Source: Planctomycetaceae bacterium | GTDB taxonomy: Bacteria > Planctomycetota > Planctomycetia > Planctomycetales > Planctomycetaceae | Assembly (NCBI GenBank): GCA_041398825.1 | Contig: JAWKTX010000014.1 | Coordinates: forward strand, 92,236-156,235 | Direction of reading: 5' to 3' | DNA: 64,000 nt | Shown: one piece after another, positions 45,624 to 55,053 of the stretch | Numbering within the stretch: position 1 is the first letter of the stretch | How the letters are laid out: every line of letters starts with the position of its first letter | Translations under genes and position numbers: made by a program | The notes under the pieces: model-generated | Told to the model about the DNA's origin: nothing | Seen by the model: only the letters and a program-made list of their open reading frames with translations | Databases searched by the model: none

Positions 45624-47045
45624 ATGGCTGAACGCTTCGATTCCTCTTCCCGAGGCCGCAGAAAACGCTTTGACCGATCTCGGAGCGAAGACGATGCAGC
45701 GATCGATCCTGTTCGATTACCGCCTCAGAATCTGGATGCCGAACGTGGTGTGCTCGGTAGTATATTGCTCATCAATGAAGCGATTGACGAAATCGGTGAA
45801 GCGCTTCGCGCAGAACACTTCTATGTGGACGCTCATCAAAAGATCTTTGCCGCAATCATCCGAATGTACGAGGAAGGCGTTCGTGGTATCGATGGTGTGA
45901 CACTGGCGGAAGAGCTCCAGCGGCACGGTCATCTTGAAGAGATCGGTGGCACTGCGTACCTGGCTGAGATTCTGGAAGCCGTACCCCACGCTGCCCACGT
46001 CCGTTATTACGCGAAAATCGTGCGTGAAAAGTGGATGTTGCGAACGCTCATTTACAACTGTACGGAAATCCTGGCGGACAGCTATGCGCTCACTGAAGAT
46101 GTCGAAGAGCTTCTTCAGTCCGCTGAGAAGCGGATTTTCAGCATTATGGAGCAGCAAACGAATACTGGTAATATCGCCATCAGTGATATTCTGATCGAAA
46201 CGTTCAATCGCCTGGATGAACGGATGAAGACAGAAGGCGACGTGACCGGTATTACCACCGGGTTCGCTGACCTCGACCAACAGACCACCGGGCTTCAGCC
46301 AACCGAGTTAATCATTCTGGCGGCTCGTCCTTCCATGGGGAAAACGGCGTTGGTTTGTAATGTTGCAGAAGCTGTGGCGAGGCGTTCAGGAAAGGGCGTC
46401 CTGCTGTTCAGTCTTGAACAGTCTAATCTGGAGCTTGCCGAAAGGTTTCTTGCGATCACCGCTCGAATCAATGGTCACGATTTGCGGTCGGGCAATCTGA
46501 CTGACGAACAACGTGATCTGCTCTACCAGGCATCTGATGAATTATCCCGCATGCCGTTGTTTATTGACGACAAACCCGGGAGAACGATGACGCAGGTGGC
46601 CGCCATTTCCCGGCGTCTGCATCGCAAGAGCCCCCTTGGCGTGATCATCATCGACTACCTTCAGCTGATTGAACCGGATGAAAAAGGCATTCCGCGTGAA
46701 CAGCAGATTGCTCAGATTTCACGTCGCCTGAAGTTTCTTGCGAAGGAGCTGAGAGTTCCCGTGATTGCACTGGCCCAGCTGAATCGTGGTGTTGAGCTGC
46801 GCGAAGACAAACGACCACGTCTGGCGGACCTCCGCGAGAGTGGTTCCATCGAGCAGGACGCCGACATGGTGATGTTTCTGCACCGGCCTGATGCTTATGA
46901 TCCGGAAGATCGTCCCGGGGAAGCTGAAATTGTTGTCGCCAAACACAGAAGCGGTCCCACAGGTATCGTCCGATTGACCTGGCGAAAAGAGTACATGCGA
47001 TTTGAAAACTACAGCCCAGTCGCCGACATCGATATTGATATCTGA
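45624..47045 (+). CDS. dnaB: Replicative DNA helicase DnaB
   Basis: A 473-residue DnaB. The N-terminal domain (about 30-135) includes PPQNLDAERGVLGSIL, followed by the linker helix and the RecA-like motor with Walker A ARPSMGKTAL near residue 233, Walker B IIIDYLQLI and the DRESGSIEQDADMVMFL region. It unwinds DNA at the fork and binds primase, whose gene dnaG is 11 kb away. No intein is present. The ATG at 45624 is only 15 bp after the rplI terminator. Confidence 0.96.
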   Translation: MAERFDSSSRGRRKRFDRSRSEDDAAIDPVRLPPQNLDAERGVLGSILLINEAIDEIGEALRAEHFYVDAHQKIFAAIIRMYEEGVRGIDGVTLAEELQRHGHLEEIGGTAYLAEILEAVPHAAHVRYYAKIVREKWMLRTLIYNCTEILADSYALTEDVEELLQSAEKRIFSIMEQQTNTGNIAISDILIETFNRLDERMKTEGDVTGITTGFADLDQQTTGLQPTELIILAARPSMGKTALVCNVAEAVARRSGKGVLLFSLEQSNLELAERFLAITARINGHDLRSGNLTDEQRDLLYQASDELSRMPLFIDDKPGRTMTQVAAISRRLHRKSPLGVIIIDYLQLIEPDEKGIPREQQIAQISRRLKFLAKELRVPVIALAQLNRGVELREDKRPRLADLRESGSIEQDADMVMFLHRPDAYDPEDRPGEAEIVVAKHRSGPTGIVRLTWRKEYMRFENYSPVADIDIDI

Positions 47046-47255
47046 ATCATCGTTTTCAGTGATGTTTCAATTGATTTCAGAGGTACAGAACTGCCCTGAA
47101 TCCACCTTAAACTGAGCTGTTGACCTGAGCAGAATGACATGTTGATCTGTGGGTGAGGATTGACACTCTTCGCACTTGTGTCAGCACCAGCCATTGATAT
47201 ACCAATCCATTCCGAATGAACATCGTAAACTCCACCGGATGTCTGGTTAGGACCA

Positions 47256-47891
47256 ATGTCAATGCAGGCAATCATTGATGCAATAAACGATCTTATCACC
47301 GATCACTGGGTGAAGTTTGTTTCCGCCGCCGCATTCACCATTGTGGGATGGATGGTGGCGCGCTGGCGAGCAGACCGCGAATGGCGAAAGCGGGAATTCT
47401 TTAACCGACTCAATATCTCATTGAATTCGATTGTGGATGGTAAACTCAGGATCCGGACTGTCAGTGAAAAACTATGCTCTGAAATCTTTCTTAATCGCGT
47501 GGCGGTTGATCGACTGATATCCACAGCTCAGGCAACAACCAAAGAGAACCCGATTATTCCCATCCCTCGGGATGACTGCTGGTTCTATCTGAATTCGGTC
47601 CTCAATGAACTCTCAGAGCAGTTTGCTGATGGGCTTTTTCGGCGCGAAGCCGGACTCAATCACACGTCAGTGACATACCTGATCTGCCTGACAAATGAAT
47701 GTGACGGTGAAGTTCGAACTCGAAAAGTTCGGGCAATGGTGATTCGGAAAGAACTACTGGAGACACTGCCGGAAGAATCGCCGGAGCTGGAAAGTCCGAA
47801 CCACGCCATCCGATGGAAGACCATTCAGAAGATGCAGGCAGTCTGGAAATCCGAGCCCTGGAAGTTTCTGCAGGCGGAAATCGTCGTCTGA
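47256..47891 (+). CDS. Small membrane-anchored protein of unknown function
   Basis: A 211-residue protein with one N-terminal membrane segment (about residues 18-37, WVKFVSAAAFTIVGWMVARW), after which the charged remainder should lie in the cytoplasm. The soluble part has RADREWRKREFFNRLNISLN and a later stretch with TYLICLTNECDGEVRTRKVRAM. I recognise no family or catalytic motif. It stands between dnaB and the fused glycosyltransferase with 210 bp before and 63 bp after. Coding is supported by length, composition and a sensible topology. Confidence 0.65.
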   Translation: MSMQAIIDAINDLITDHWVKFVSAAAFTIVGWMVARWRADREWRKREFFNRLNISLNSIVDGKLRIRTVSEKLCSEIFLNRVAVDRLISTAQATTKENPIIPIPRDDCWFYLNSVLNELSEQFADGLFRREAGLNHTSVTYLICLTNECDGEVRTRKVRAMVIRKELLETLPEESPELESPNHAIRWKTIQKMQAVWKSEPWKFLQAEIVV

Positions 47892-47954
47892 TTGCTGCTG
47901 TCCTTCAGGGACGCTCACCATCCCTGCAAATAGCCTGCCGCGCGGATTTGTATT

Positions 47955-49313
47955 ATGTCCGACTGCATCATCGTGATGTCGCGCTATCCGGTGCCGGGTT
48001 TGGCCAAGACGCGGTTGATCCCCGCCATAGGTGCCATGCGCGCTGCAGCACTTCATGAACGCATGGTTCGGCACACCCTGAACACTGTGGATGAATTTCG
48101 TCGAAGCAGAAGCGTCGACGCATGTGTTTGTTATACAGGCGGAACAGCCGAGCAGATGCGTGAGCGATTCGGGAGCCATTTCCGGTACGAGAAGCAATCC
48201 GAAGGCGACCTCGGCCATCGAATGCATAGGGCGATCATCCAGGCGATTCAATCGGGGGCCACTCGTGTCGTGGTCATTGGAACGGATTGTCCCAGCCTGA
48301 ATACGTCATTCATTGAACTCGCTTTTGATCGCCTCATGGATGCAGATCTGGTTTGGGGGCCCGCCAGGGACGGCGGATATTACCTGCTGGGATGTCGTCG
48401 CGTCCATGAAGTGATTTTCAACGACATCCATTGGGGTACTGCAGGCGTGCTGTCTCAATCGATCCGAAGCGCAGAATCGGCCGGACTGATTTCGGCCAGA
48501 TTGCCTGCACTTTCAGATGTTGATTTTGCAGAAGACCTGGTGAGTTGTCGGAGACTGTTCGTCGATGCGAGCGACGTATTCCCGCCGTGTATTCAGGACC
48601 GGCTGTCGGTAATTATTCCAACGCTTAACGAAGAATCATGCCTGCCTCGCACCCTGAAACAATTCTCGTCTTTGCCTGACGACAGTTCACTTGAAGTAAT
48701 TGTGGCTGACGGAGGGAGCTGCGATAAAACGATCTCAATTGCTGAAAGTTTTGGCGCACGCGTGGTTTCGTGCAACAGTGGACGTGGGCCTCAACTCAAT
48801 TCCGGGGCCTGTATCAGTACCGGAGAATGGTTGCTGTTTCTGCATGCTGACACGCTTCTTCCGCCAGACTACCGAAGCCAGATCGAGCAGTTGCTTGCTG
48901 AAGTTCCGTCAGTCAATCCTGCCGATCGGCAGTCTCAGCGATTCATCAGGGCGGGAGCATTCCGCCTGCGAATTGATGCCGAGGGCTGGATCTATCGGAT
49001 TATCGAAGCGGGGGCCAATCTTCGATCGCGATGGCGACAAATGCCATATGGAGATCAGGCGTTTTTCATTCGGTCTGGCGACTTCTTCGATGTCGGCGGG
49101 TTTCAGAACTGGCCGCTGATGGAAGACTTCGAGTTCAGTCAGCGAATACGTCGTTGTGGCCGATTCGCTTTGGCTAGTGGATCTGTCAGAACATCAGCAC
49201 GCCGCTGGCAGAAAAAAGGTGTTGTCCGAACCACCATTCGAAATCAGTTGACAGCTCTTGCCTTTCGCCTGGGAGCATCCCCGGAATTTCTGGCAGACAG
49301 GTATCGGCGATAA
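47955..49313 (+). CDS. Fused DUF2064 (TIGR04282) and TIGR04283 glycosyltransferase
   Basis: A 452-residue two-domain protein. Residues 1-205 are a DUF2064/TIGR04282 nucleotidyl- or glycosyltransferase-like domain (MSRYPVPGLAKTRLIP, VVIGTDCPSLNTSFI, GPARDGGYYLLG). Residues 218-452 are a GT-2 family TIGR04283 domain (RLSVIIPTLNEESCLPRTL, FLHADTLLPPDY, MPYGDQAFF). The two are usually separate neighbouring genes, in some cyanobacteria linked to arsenosugar synthesis. Their fusion here means they act in one pathway, but no arsenic genes are nearby. The stop is followed within 3 bp by a half copy of the palindromic repeat. Confidence 0.85.
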   Translation: MSDCIIVMSRYPVPGLAKTRLIPAIGAMRAAALHERMVRHTLNTVDEFRRSRSVDACVCYTGGTAEQMRERFGSHFRYEKQSEGDLGHRMHRAIIQAIQSGATRVVVIGTDCPSLNTSFIELAFDRLMDADLVWGPARDGGYYLLGCRRVHEVIFNDIHWGTAGVLSQSIRSAESAGLISARLPALSDVDFAEDLVSCRRLFVDASDVFPPCIQDRLSVIIPTLNEESCLPRTLKQFSSLPDDSSLEVIVADGGSCDKTISIAESFGARVVSCNSGRGPQLNSGACISTGEWLLFLHADTLLPPDYRSQIEQLLAEVPSVNPADRQSQRFIRAGAFRLRIDAEGWIYRIIEAGANLRSRWRQMPYGDQAFFIRSGDFFDVGGFQNWPLMEDFEFSQRIRRCGRFALASGSVRTSARRWQKKGVVRTTIRNQLTALAFRLGASPEFLADRYRR

Positions 49314-49315
49314 CT

Positions 49316-49347
49316 GTCTCCTGCTCGAGCCGGTCCCGTTTTTCAAC
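49316..49347. repeat. Palindromic repeat element, copy C (right half only)
   Basis: A 32-bp segment starting GTCTCCTGCTCGAGCC and ending GTCCCGTTTTTCAAC matches the right half of copies A and B. The left half is missing. It begins 3 bp after the TAA of the glycosyltransferase. The rest of the 423-bp convergent gap up to 49736 holds no supported gene. Confidence 0.75.
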
Positions 49348-49736
49348 AGACTGCCAGAAATACCGAACGGACGAATTCCATCTTTCATGGCCGATATACC
49401 GTTCAGGTCGACATCGGAGCGCGTTTGATTGGCGTGCACGGTCTCCTGTTTGGACCCTTTGTGACCAATCCGCAGAGGAGGCGATGATTCAATCGCGGTC
49501 TCTTTGAGACACTGCACTCTGGCCATGCCGATTCGTCCAGTGGAACATGCGAAATAAACGCGTACGGTGGTTTTCGAATCGACAGCCCGGGGAATGATGT
49601 GCCCAGTTTGCAGCTCATCGTAGACTTACAGAGCGCTGCCCAAACAGCTATTCCGAATGCATTCATGCCGCAGCAGTCTCTCAACTGAGCCACCGTGATT
49701 TCGTTTCCGGCCCATTTGGGGTTCATTGCGGAATTG

Positions 49737-52682
49737 TTACGGATGGCGAGGCGACCGCTGGCTGGCCTTGTCTACAGCTGCGGCCAACTGGCTTCGAGTG
49801 AAAGGCTTGCTGAGGAATGCCCAGTTGCTGCGGGGCGGATGCGCCTGAGAAGCGGCCCATCCGCTCATCAGAATCACTGACACTCCGGGAAAGCGAGTTG
49901 TGAACTCGTCCGCCAGGAAGAAGCCATCAGCTCCATCGCCGAGACTGATATCCGAAAGCAGAATATCGATATCGGTTGATTCCGCGATCTGCAGCGCGTC
50001 GGCCGCATTTTCGGCAATCTGAATCCGATGGCCATCACGCCGAAGAATGGCAGCGGTCGAATCCAGCACCGCTGGCTCGTCGTCGACGACGAGAATTGAC
50101 AATCCACTGTCCGCGGTTTCAGAATCCAGGTCTGTCAGCAGGGTTACTGACGGTCGAGGAAATCTGAGAATGACTTTTGTCCCCTGATTCGGTTTGCTTT
50201 GAATCAGCAGGTGACCACCGCTTTGTGACATGAATCCATGAGCAATGCTGAGCCCCAGACCATTCCGTTCCGGAAGGGGCTTTTCGGAGAAGAACGGTTC
50301 AATCGCTCGCTGGCGGATTTCATCCGTCATACCGGAACCGCTGTCGGTCAGGCGGAGTTCAATCCAGTCCCGACCAAATGCAGGGTCATCAAAGTCTGTT
50401 GCGCCCGCAGTAAGGTTGCGAGTCTCAATGACCAGATCCCCGCCACGGATCATCGCCTGCTGTGCGTTCGTGCACAGGTTGCCGATGACGGTACGAAGCC
50501 GATCGACATCGACGTTGCACATCCACAGGGCGGGGGCTGGAACCATCTTCACAGCAATATGAGGTCCGACGGTTTCTTCAATGCGTCTTACGTCTTCATG
50601 AAGCAGCTGATTCAGGGAAACGAGGCGAGGTTGAAGAATTTGTCCCCCGGAAAATGCCTGTAGTTGCCGGGCCAGCGTTGCAGCACGTGAGGAAGCTCGC
50701 AGAGCGCTGTCCAGAAGCGGCGATTTTGGAGTGTCACTCGATTCTGACAGGTGCAGTTCGATGTTGCAGTCGACGACGGTCAGTGCATTATTGAGTCGAT
50801 GGGCGATGCCTGCCGCCATCTGGCTGACAGCCTGCAGTCGTAATTGTTCGGCGGATTTCTGGCGTGAAATGTCAATTGTAATCGCCGATATCACGTCCTT
50901 GTCTGTCAAGGAATCGACCGTGGTGGAAAGCGACGTCTGGACCCAGATTTCCCGACCGCTTTGATGCTGCAGTCGATACTGGCACGTGGCCGCTCTTTGA
51001 TAGGTCAGTACTTCCATACAGCGATCAAACCGAGGCCGGTCGGCTTCCACAATTAACCCGCGCCAATGGCTGAGGCTGCCAAGAAACGACGTCGACCGGA
51101 GTCCTGTCAATGTCGTGGCAGATGTCGATATCAGCAGCAACGACCCGGTACCAGGATCCATTTGCCAAAGTACGGCTGGTACGGTTTCAATCAGATTCCG
51201 GTACTGTTCAGAATCATGATTTACGTCCGAACTGATGCGCAACAGTCGGGAAACATCGTCCATCACCAGAATCGATTCATTTCTGGTTGATCGCGTCTGA
51301 TCGGATTCGCCGGTCAGTGTGATCTGGTACATCCCTGTGGACCACGGCATCAGTCGTGAGGTGCTTCCCTGTCCGCTCCGGCTATGCTCCTCGAATAACT
51401 CAATGATCATTGGAAAGGGTAACGCATCGGTGAGACGCATCATTCTCAGCAGCGCAGGTTCGACTCCGGTGAGCGTCACCATTTTTTCGTTGGCGTAAAG
51501 AATTCGCTGATCGGTATCGACAACGGCCACCGCCGACTGCAACCCCTTCATCACTCGACCGGCCAGCCCCTCCGCATGCATCAATGTGGCGGCTCGCGCT
51601 TCCATGTACGAATCAATCACAAAAGTCACATCGAAGAAAACGCCTCTTACAAATGCGGTGCATGCTGCCAGCGGATCATCTGCTTCTGTAGCCAGTGCAC
51701 GCAGGAATCCGGCCAGCTGACGAGCCAGCCCGGTCAGATAGTGCTGTGGTTCAAGTCCAATTTCTTCATGAATCACTCCGATGCGCATTCGAGACGCCGC
51801 ATACGGCCGATCGAATCTCGCCTGCATCAATTCCTGCCAGTAGGTCTTTACCTGTTGTTTCAGCGCAGTCACCCGTTCTGGCGGGACCAGCATTCGTAAG
51901 TCCTTCGACGACGCGAAGTGTTGGTAAAAATCCTGCAGAATCGAAGGTGTAGCCCGATCCACAATACTGGCTGTTTCCTGCAATTTCCGCACATCGCGAT
52001 CATCAAGTCCGATGAAGTCCATGCGAGATTTTGTCTCCATCTCGCTTAACTGCAGTCGTGACATCGTTGGTCGCGGTGCGCGAAGATTTTCTGCAGAAGG
52101 AGCGGAAGTAACACCTGCTTTGTTACCGACTCTGTTCCCCGATTCGCCACGGCGAGCCTGACTGGAAGGCACCGAAAGGTCTTCGTGATAGCCGTAGGAC
52201 TGCAATGCCAGGCTGACGTCAAACAGCAAACATCTGGACAGAACCTCGATGCAGCGAATTCCATGGATCGAATCGCACCTATACGTCAGCAAGGTGGGAA
52301 GGAGCGCTGTGAGAAAGTGGCACGCGGCGGCGATGTACCACTGAGGCGTTACTTGAAGGCGATAGTGGACCCAGCCAATTTTCAGACGGCTGTTTACATA
52401 ATCAGAATCGATTCTCGCGCAGAACAGCTGTTTCAGATAGTTGTACTGGGCCTGACGCAGTCGTTCACGGCGATTCTCCTGAACGAATAGTGGTGCAATC
52501 GAAGGCGTTGCCGCAAATCGGTCGTACAGACTGTTCAAAAATGAATCCAGATGCGGTTCGACGCTCGGCCAGAGCTCAGCCAACTGAGATCGATCCGTCT
52601 CATTGATGCCAATCGCCTGAAGCCGCTGCTGAAGATCTGCGTGATTGATATGGAAGGATGCAGCCAGATTTTCCGGATTCAT
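49737..52682 (-). CDS. Hybrid histidine kinase with two protoglobin sensor domains and PAS domains
   Basis: A 981-residue soluble kinase. Protoglobin domain 1 covers about residues 10-165, with proximal histidine H106 in KIGWVHYRLQVTPQWY; protoglobin 2 covers about 222-365, with H305 in IGVIHEEIGLEPQHY. PAS domains lie near 376-480 and 492-610. The HisKA phospho-acceptor is H628 in AGIAHRLNNAL, the HATPase has NLCTNAQQAM, DSGSGM and GLGLSIAHGF, and a receiver domain has D911 in LLSDISLGD. Protoglobins bind haem and sense oxygen, NO or CO. The ATG at 52682 (MNPENLAASF) is preferred to 52763. No separate response regulator is beside it. Both haem histidines are kept. Confidence 0.9.
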   Translation of the reverse strand: MNPENLAASFHINHADLQQRLQAIGINETDRSQLAELWPSVEPHLDSFLNSLYDRFAATPSIAPLFVQENRRERLRQAQYNYLKQLFCARIDSDYVNSRLKIGWVHYRLQVTPQWYIAAACHFLTALLPTLLTYRCDSIHGIRCIEVLSRCLLFDVSLALQSYGYHEDLSVPSSQARRGESGNRVGNKAGVTSAPSAENLRAPRPTMSRLQLSEMETKSRMDFIGLDDRDVRKLQETASIVDRATPSILQDFYQHFASSKDLRMLVPPERVTALKQQVKTYWQELMQARFDRPYAASRMRIGVIHEEIGLEPQHYLTGLARQLAGFLRALATEADDPLAACTAFVRGVFFDVTFVIDSYMEARAATLMHAEGLAGRVMKGLQSAVAVVDTDQRILYANEKMVTLTGVEPALLRMMRLTDALPFPMIIELFEEHSRSGQGSTSRLMPWSTGMYQITLTGESDQTRSTRNESILVMDDVSRLLRISSDVNHDSEQYRNLIETVPAVLWQMDPGTGSLLLISTSATTLTGLRSTSFLGSLSHWRGLIVEADRPRFDRCMEVLTYQRAATCQYRLQHQSGREIWVQTSLSTTVDSLTDKDVISAITIDISRQKSAEQLRLQAVSQMAAGIAHRLNNALTVVDCNIELHLSESSDTPKSPLLDSALRASSRAATLARQLQAFSGGQILQPRLVSLNQLLHEDVRRIEETVGPHIAVKMVPAPALWMCNVDVDRLRTVIGNLCTNAQQAMIRGGDLVIETRNLTAGATDFDDPAFGRDWIELRLTDSGSGMTDEIRQRAIEPFFSEKPLPERNGLGLSIAHGFMSQSGGHLLIQSKPNQGTKVILRFPRPSVTLLTDLDSETADSGLSILVVDDEPAVLDSTAAILRRDGHRIQIAENAADALQIAESTDIDILLSDISLGDGADGFFLADEFTTRFPGVSVILMSGWAASQAHPPRSNWAFLSKPFTRSQLAAAVDKASQRSPRHP

Positions 52683-52779
52683 TCGTGTCTTTCTCCTGGC
52701 CCAGGCAGTGTAAATACGACGGCGGCCAATATCAGCACATGTCAAATCGTGATTCAGCAACAATGCTCTGCCATGAAAA

Positions 52780-52804
52780 TTGCCTCCTGACGTTCAGGAG
52801 GCAA
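52780..52804 (-). terminator. Intrinsic terminator for the leftward AAA gene
   Basis: TTGCCTCCTGA (52780-52790) and TCAGGAGGCAA (52794-52804) form a perfect 11-bp stem with a 3-nt loop. On the bottom strand it is followed by TTTTC. It lies 226 bp after the stop of the AAA gene (53030) and 98 bp before the kinase start, separating the two units. The 347-bp gap shows no other feature. Confidence 0.7.
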
Positions 52805-53029
52805 CTACTCTGTGTGACAGGATCTTCATCGTCCGTTTCAGTCACACATTCTAGAAGCCACGCGCCAGAAGTCACACTGGCAAGCCGTGCGGTCAGTAAG
52901 CAGGTGGAATCGCCAGTCCACACCCGCGAGAAAAATCTGAGCTTCACCGTCGAGTGTGTTCTGCACCCCGAAAAGCAGTCTTCGAAGAACGCCTGGCGCA
53001 CAGCGAATGGCTTCTTCCTCGCGCCCTGG

Positions 53030-54646
53030 TCATAACTGAATATCGTCCGATTCGATTGTGATCAGCAATTGCCGTGTAATGGGTGTGATCAGAATGACTC
53101 GATTGGCAAGACTGCGAATTGTCCGTTCAAACAAATTGCGAACTGTTCGAGCGTTACCAAATTGGTCATCTCGGGTACTGCACATCGCATGAAAACCCTT
53201 CGACAACTTCTTGTCGGCATCCGGAGTAACGACATAGTGATGTTGCCGACACAACTGGTGAAATATGTGCAGCAATTCCTCGGCGGAATAATCCGGAAAC
53301 AGAATTGTTCTCTGAAATCGAGAGGATAGGCCCGGATTCGATTTCAGCAGCTGTTGCATCCGAGCGGGATATCCGGCAAGAACAACGACAAGCTGATCGC
53401 GTTCATCTTCCATTCGTTTTAGCAGAACCTGCGTTGCTTCCTCACCAAACGGGTCGTCTCCCTGTTCGGCGACAAGGCTATAAGCTTCATCAATAAACAG
53501 TATGCCACCGATCGCTTCATCAATACACGCATTGGCTTTGATGCTTGTCTGCCCCGCATATCCGGCCACCATACCAGAGCGATCGGTTTCAACAATATGC
53601 CCCTGCTGTACGATACCCATGGCTCCAAGCGCGCGGCTGAGAATTCGTGCCACCGTTGTCTTGCCCGTGCCAGGGTTACCCACAAATACCGTGTGAAGGG
53701 TAATCGGCGTTCCCGGCAATTGATGTCGTTCACGCTGTTGTTGAACCCGCAGAAAATTGATGAGTCCTCGCACTTCCGACTTCACGTTTGCCAGACCAAT
53801 CATCTGATCCAGTTCCGCCATCGCTTCGCCGATTGCAGTGTGTTCGGACTCGCTTTGACCGCCAGCTCCCGGGTTCCTCTTCTGATTGGAAGCCCGGGAC
53901 TGATTTCCATCGGACTTCATTTTTTTCCCAGTTGTCTCGCTGGATTTCTTTGGGCCCATTTTCTTTCTTGCGAGGCTTGTCTCCCCGGCAGGACGAACAC
54001 TTTTGCCGGGCTCCGTAGCCACCTGCATCCAGGGATCGGCGACCGCGGTTTCTGACCGTGCGGACGGACTGTGACGCATCCGCAACGCAAACACAGATTC
54101 CATGGAGTCAACAATTCGATTCAGGGCCTCCCCCTCTGACGGCACGATACGACCGTCGGCTTTAGCGATAATGTTTGCGATACGAATTGCCAGACAGTCC
54201 AGTTGTGGAATCTGTTCTGCCAGTGGCGGCATCTGCACGAAGACTTCAAGAAGTGCCTTCCATCGCAGCGATTTCGCGAGGTTGATGGAGTTCTCGAGCG
54301 CTCGGTCGAGATTTTGCTCGTCGACACGATCGCCCCAGACATGTTTCAGAAGCACCAGCCCCGCTTCACGTTCAGCTCGATGCCAGCGTCGGTCGCAGAA
54401 CGCGATCTCTACGAAGATCTTGATCAGCAATCCACGATGAAGATCCGCCATCGTGTCTCGGAAGAATTCCAGTCCATTGGGAAGTCGGTTCGGGCAGAGT
54501 CGGCCGCAGAGCATCGCACCGGCCGAATAAAGGGTCTCGATTTCCTTCAGACTCTGGCGGAGCTCCAGCATCAGGTCTTCATCCATCGCCGGCTGCCGGA
54601 CGATCTCCGGCGGCGAGGTTACCAGATTCCGAATCCAGTCTTTCAT
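53030..54646 (-). CDS. CbxX/CfxQ-type AAA+ ATPase with N-terminal TerB-like domain
   Basis: A 538-residue protein. Residues about 67-187 form an all-helical TerB-like domain (LLIKIFVEIAFCDRRWHRAERE, then IAKADGRIVPSEGEAL). A Lys/Ser-rich linker (about 190-270) leads to a CbxX/CfxQ/SpoVK AAA+ module with Walker A GNPGTGKTT (323-331), the pore region YAGQTSIKANACIDEA, and Walker B ILFIDEAYSL. CbxX proteins act as Rubisco activases or as remodelling factors in secretion and stress systems. There is no Rubisco here, so a general remodelling role is likelier. The ATG at 54646 (MKDWIRNLV) is preferred; the 63 residues upstream look non-coding. Confidence 0.82.
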   Translation of the reverse strand: MKDWIRNLVTSPPEIVRQPAMDEDLMLELRQSLKEIETLYSAGAMLCGRLCPNRLPNGLEFFRDTMADLHRGLLIKIFVEIAFCDRRWHRAEREAGLVLLKHVWGDRVDEQNLDRALENSINLAKSLRWKALLEVFVQMPPLAEQIPQLDCLAIRIANIIAKADGRIVPSEGEALNRIVDSMESVFALRMRHSPSARSETAVADPWMQVATEPGKSVRPAGETSLARKKMGPKKSSETTGKKMKSDGNQSRASNQKRNPGAGGQSESEHTAIGEAMAELDQMIGLANVKSEVRGLINFLRVQQQRERHQLPGTPITLHTVFVGNPGTGKTTVARILSRALGAMGIVQQGHIVETDRSGMVAGYAGQTSIKANACIDEAIGGILFIDEAYSLVAEQGDDPFGEEATQVLLKRMEDERDQLVVVLAGYPARMQQLLKSNPGLSSRFQRTILFPDYSAEELLHIFHQLCRQHHYVVTPDADKKLSKGFHAMCSTRDDQFGNARTVRNLFERTIRSLANRVILITPITRQLLITIESDDIQL

Positions 54647-54938
54647 ACGGCGAGACTTTGCCTGAGGAACGCGCGTCGAACGACCGCCAGTCGTTTTGAA
54701 ACGGGCCGAGACTTCCCGATCGAGTGGCGGTCGCCCGACAATCTCGTCTGCACATGGGGAGCTCTCCGGTGAAGCGGAATGTCGCGTGCAAAGTCCTCCG
54801 ACGCAAGCGTTCCATCGCTCCTGACGGATTTCCACTGACCGATCTGCCTCAGTTGAAGCCGGGCACCGCTCGATCGCTCATTCAGTTCGATGACGTTTTG
54901 GTTTGTTTGAAATCTGCAGGTCTGCGGTCAACCAGTCC

Positions 54939-55023
54939 GTTCAAAAACCGGGACAGACACGCAGGACGAACGGGAACCGTCGTGTCTTGAGGTCTCCTGC
55001 TCAAGCCAGTCCCGTTTTTCAAC
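54939..55023. repeat. Palindromic repeat element, copy B
   Basis: An 85-bp full-length copy: the left arm begins GTTCAAAAACCGGGAC and the right arm ends GTCCCGTTTTTCAAC, with the inner segment GGACGAACGGGAACCGTC. It lies 30 bp after the htrA stop, in the 407-bp space between htrA and the AAA gene, which otherwise holds nothing clear. Confidence 0.82.
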
Positions 55024-55053
55024 CGGCTGCGAAATGAGGGCACCTGTCAGCGA

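Noticed and set aside
49403..49726. 107-residue bottom-strand open frame after the hybrid kinase
   Set aside because: It resembles no family, has unusual composition, and lies in a repeat-bearing convergent gap. Weak chance of a small gene.
52732..53001. 89-residue bottom-strand open frame between the AAA gene and the kinase
   Set aside because: It runs through the strong terminator hairpin at 52780-52804 and shows no protein-like features.
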